Source: Teredinibacter haidensis (lineage in GTDB: Bacteria > Pseudomonadota > Gammaproteobacteria > Pseudomonadales > Cellvibrionaceae). From it: a stretch of DNA of 64,000 nt. Shown here in pieces: positions 62,552 to 64,000 of this stretch. The notes beneath the pieces are model-generated. The model saw nothing but the letters and a program-made list of their open reading frames with translations. It did not search any database and was not told the origin of the DNA. Position numbers and translations under genes: made by a program. Every line of letters begins with the position of its first letter. Positions within the stretch are counted from its first letter, which is position 1. Location of the stretch: assembly GCF_014211975.1 (NCBI RefSeq), contig NZ_CP060084.1, positions 4,227,001 to 4,291,000 of the forward strand, given 5' to 3'.

Positions 62552-63568
62552 ATGAAAATGGCAAAAACATTAACAGGTTGTCTAGCTGGCGCAGTTTTGT
62601 GTGCGCCAATGGCATTGGCATCGGAGATCAAATGGAGCGGTTTTATGTCGGTGGCCACAGGTATTACGCTCGATGATGATGATACGTACCAGGTTGAACC
62701 CACAACCGGGGGGACCTATGACAAGGATTTTCGCTTTGATCCGGAATCCTTGGTTGGTATTCAGGCTCAGGCGATTATTACTGATCGTTTGCGCGGTACG
62801 GTGCAGATGGTTGCAAAGGGCGCCAATGATTATGATATGACCGTCGACTGGGCGTACCTATCCTATGATATTACCGAAAAATTAGCGCTTAATGCTGGCC
62901 GTTTCAGGTTGCCGCTTTTCTACTTTTCTGACTTTTTGGATGTGGGTTATGCCTACTATTGGATTCGCCCTCCTGTTGAAGTGTACAGCACCTTCACCGC
63001 TGCACTTGAAGGCGTGAATTTGTATCATTCCACATACGTTGGTGATCTCGGTATTGAAAGTCAGGTTTGGTATGGCGCGATCGATGCGGAAACAGAAGGG
63101 GGTAACTTTGATACCTTGAACAATCAGGGTTTAAACGCGGTGTTTAGTTATGACTGGATGAAGTTTCGCCTGCTGTATAACACCACAGATATTGGTGTTG
63201 AGTTTCAAATTGGTGATGATGTTATTGTTAGTGAGTTGCCTGTTACGTTTAAGGCGGCTGCTTTTATGGCGGATTACGAAAATTTTCTCTTTAGAAGTGA
63301 ATACACGCTGGCGGATACCGGGACGGAAACCTCTTCCTGGTACGTTTCAGCTGGCTATACGCTCGGTGATTTCACACCTCACTTTACTCACGCGATAACG
63401 GATCCAGATGGCGATGCCAATACGTCTTCGAGTACGCTTGGTGTAGCCTGGAACTTTCATTCTTCTGCGGTATTCAAACTTGAATTTACTCAGTCTGAAA
63501 ACGAGACTGCAGAAGGTATGATGAACGACGTAGATTTATTGTCTACCTCTATTGATATTTTGTTTTAA
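62552..63568 (+). CDS. outer-membrane porin (copy 2)
   Basis: From the ATG at 62552 the 338-residue porin has a signal peptide (MKMAKTLTGCLAGAVLCAPM, cleaved near LASE) and the same layout as copy 1: EIKWSGFMSVATG, VDWAYLSYDITEKLALNAGR, FRLPLFYFSDFLDVGYAYYW and a C-terminal SIDILF. A longer frame starting at 62516 lacks an RBS; gaggga precedes 62552. It reads away from gcvH, with the PstS-like gene 11 bp further. Confidence 0.87.
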   Translation: MKMAKTLTGCLAGAVLCAPMALASEIKWSGFMSVATGITLDDDDTYQVEPTTGGTYDKDFRFDPESLVGIQAQAIITDRLRGTVQMVAKGANDYDMTVDWAYLSYDITEKLALNAGRFRLPLFYFSDFLDVGYAYYWIRPPVEVYSTFTAALEGVNLYHSTYVGDLGIESQVWYGAIDAETEGGNFDTLNNQGLNAVFSYDWMKFRLLYNTTDIGVEFQIGDDVIVSELPVTFKAAAFMADYENFLFRSEYTLADTGTETSSWYVSAGYTLGDFTPHFTHAITDPDGDANTSSSTLGVAWNFHSSAVFKLEFTQSENETAEGMMNDVDLLSTSIDILF

Positions 63569-63579
63569 GGAGAGCAGAC

Positions 63580-64000
63580 ATGAAAATATTTGGATCAAAA
63601 ATACAGTTGGGCATATTGCTATTAGTATTTGTGTCTTCTTTTGGCTTCGCTGAATCGGTTGTTATTGTTCACCCGGAAAATGACGCTAGTATTTCTGCAG
63701 GTGATGTGGAGAAGCTTTATCTTGCAAAAGTAAAAGCCTTTCCGGGCGGGTCGTTGGCGTTGGCGTTAAATCAGACGGAAGGTTCTGATATTCGAAAAGC
63801 ATTCGATTCTGGTGTTATTGGGAAAAGCGAGTCGCAAATGAAATCTTATTGGGCTAAGCTGGTATTTACTGGGAAGGCGGTGCCATTGAAAGAATTGGCG
63901 AGTGATCAGGAAGTGGTTGAGTTGGTTTCTAAGAATCCGAGCACCATTGGTTATATTGATGCCAGAAGTGTTACCGATGCCGTAAAGGTTGTTCACCGCT
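63580..64000 (+). CDS. short PstS-like periplasmic protein (copy 2, 3' end outside window)
   Basis: The reading frame starts at an ATG after aggagag and runs to the window edge (140 codons seen). Signal peptide ends FGFAE; the mature part SVVIVHPENDASISAGDVEK, KVKAFPGGSLALALNQTEGS and KNPSTIGYID lines up position by position with the copy at 57637-58062, of which 141 residues are the whole protein, so only the last residue or so is missing. Confidence 0.85.
   Translation, partial: MKIFGSKIQLGILLLVFVSSFGFAESVVIVHPENDASISAGDVEKLYLAKVKAFPGGSLALALNQTEGSDIRKAFDSGVIGKSESQMKSYWAKLVFTGKAVPLKELASDQEVVELVSKNPSTIGYIDARSVTDAVKVVHR

Overview
The window looks like chromosome of a marine, polysaccharide-degrading gammaproteobacterium of the Cellvibrionaceae type (Teredinibacter/Saccharophagus/Cellvibrio-like). 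The clues are the nudE-cysQ-yrfG and mutY-yggX gene neighbourhoods, a CE3-type GDSL esterase with a poly-serine linker and a GlyGly-CTERM tail, a PEP-CTERM protein, a large secreted subtilase and a Fur-controlled catechol-siderophore uptake operon. The genus is inferred, not proven.

Layout. 0-4 kb: yrfG (partial, leftward), nudE, cysQ, a small coiled-coil protein, a two-receiver GGDEF protein. 3.5-10.5 kb (leftward): iron operon exbB-exbD-exbD-tonB-siderophore receptor-alpha-hydroxyacid oxidase-PKHD hydroxylase-alkyltransferase-like protein, with a clear Fur box in front. 10.6-20.4 kb: periplasmic binding protein, TraF-like outer-membrane protein plus lipoprotein, NHL-type membrane protein, metY, a lipoprotein, a PEP-CTERM protein. 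20.7-24.3 kb: dbpA, VOC protein, CE3 esterase behind a LacI-type operator. 24.5-27.7 kb: formate/nitrite-family channel, PP2C phosphatase-Ser/Thr kinase fusion, cyanase. 29.2-31.8 kb: ketosynthase-like protein, AHH-motif nuclease-like toxin, Imm11-like immunity protein, read here as a polymorphic-toxin (probably T6SS effector) cassette. 32-39 kb: hypothetical proteins, subtilase, CheY-like protein, metallophosphoesterase, phosphopantetheinyl transferase.

39-52 kb is an accessory block that appears more AT-rich than its flanks. It holds small single genes (GFA, EEP phosphatase, YkgJ, methyltransferase, lipoproteins, OsmC), dead IS3 and IS630 copies, and several genes destroyed mainly by in-frame stops (M23 peptidase, MepA/hydrolase remnants, LysE). 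Several gene ends carry attC-like imperfect palindromes, so the block may be an old integron-cassette or similar acquisition zone; no integrase is visible. The block ends near a tRNA-Phe gene at 52.5 kb.

52.5-64 kb is core again: tRNA-Phe, yggX, mutY, a zinc-finger/TPR membrane protein overlapping a rhomboid protease, then gcvT-gcvH. The gcv genes are flanked on both sides by paralogous modules (porin plus short PstS-like periplasmic protein) pointing outward in mirror image; the right-hand copy runs off the window.
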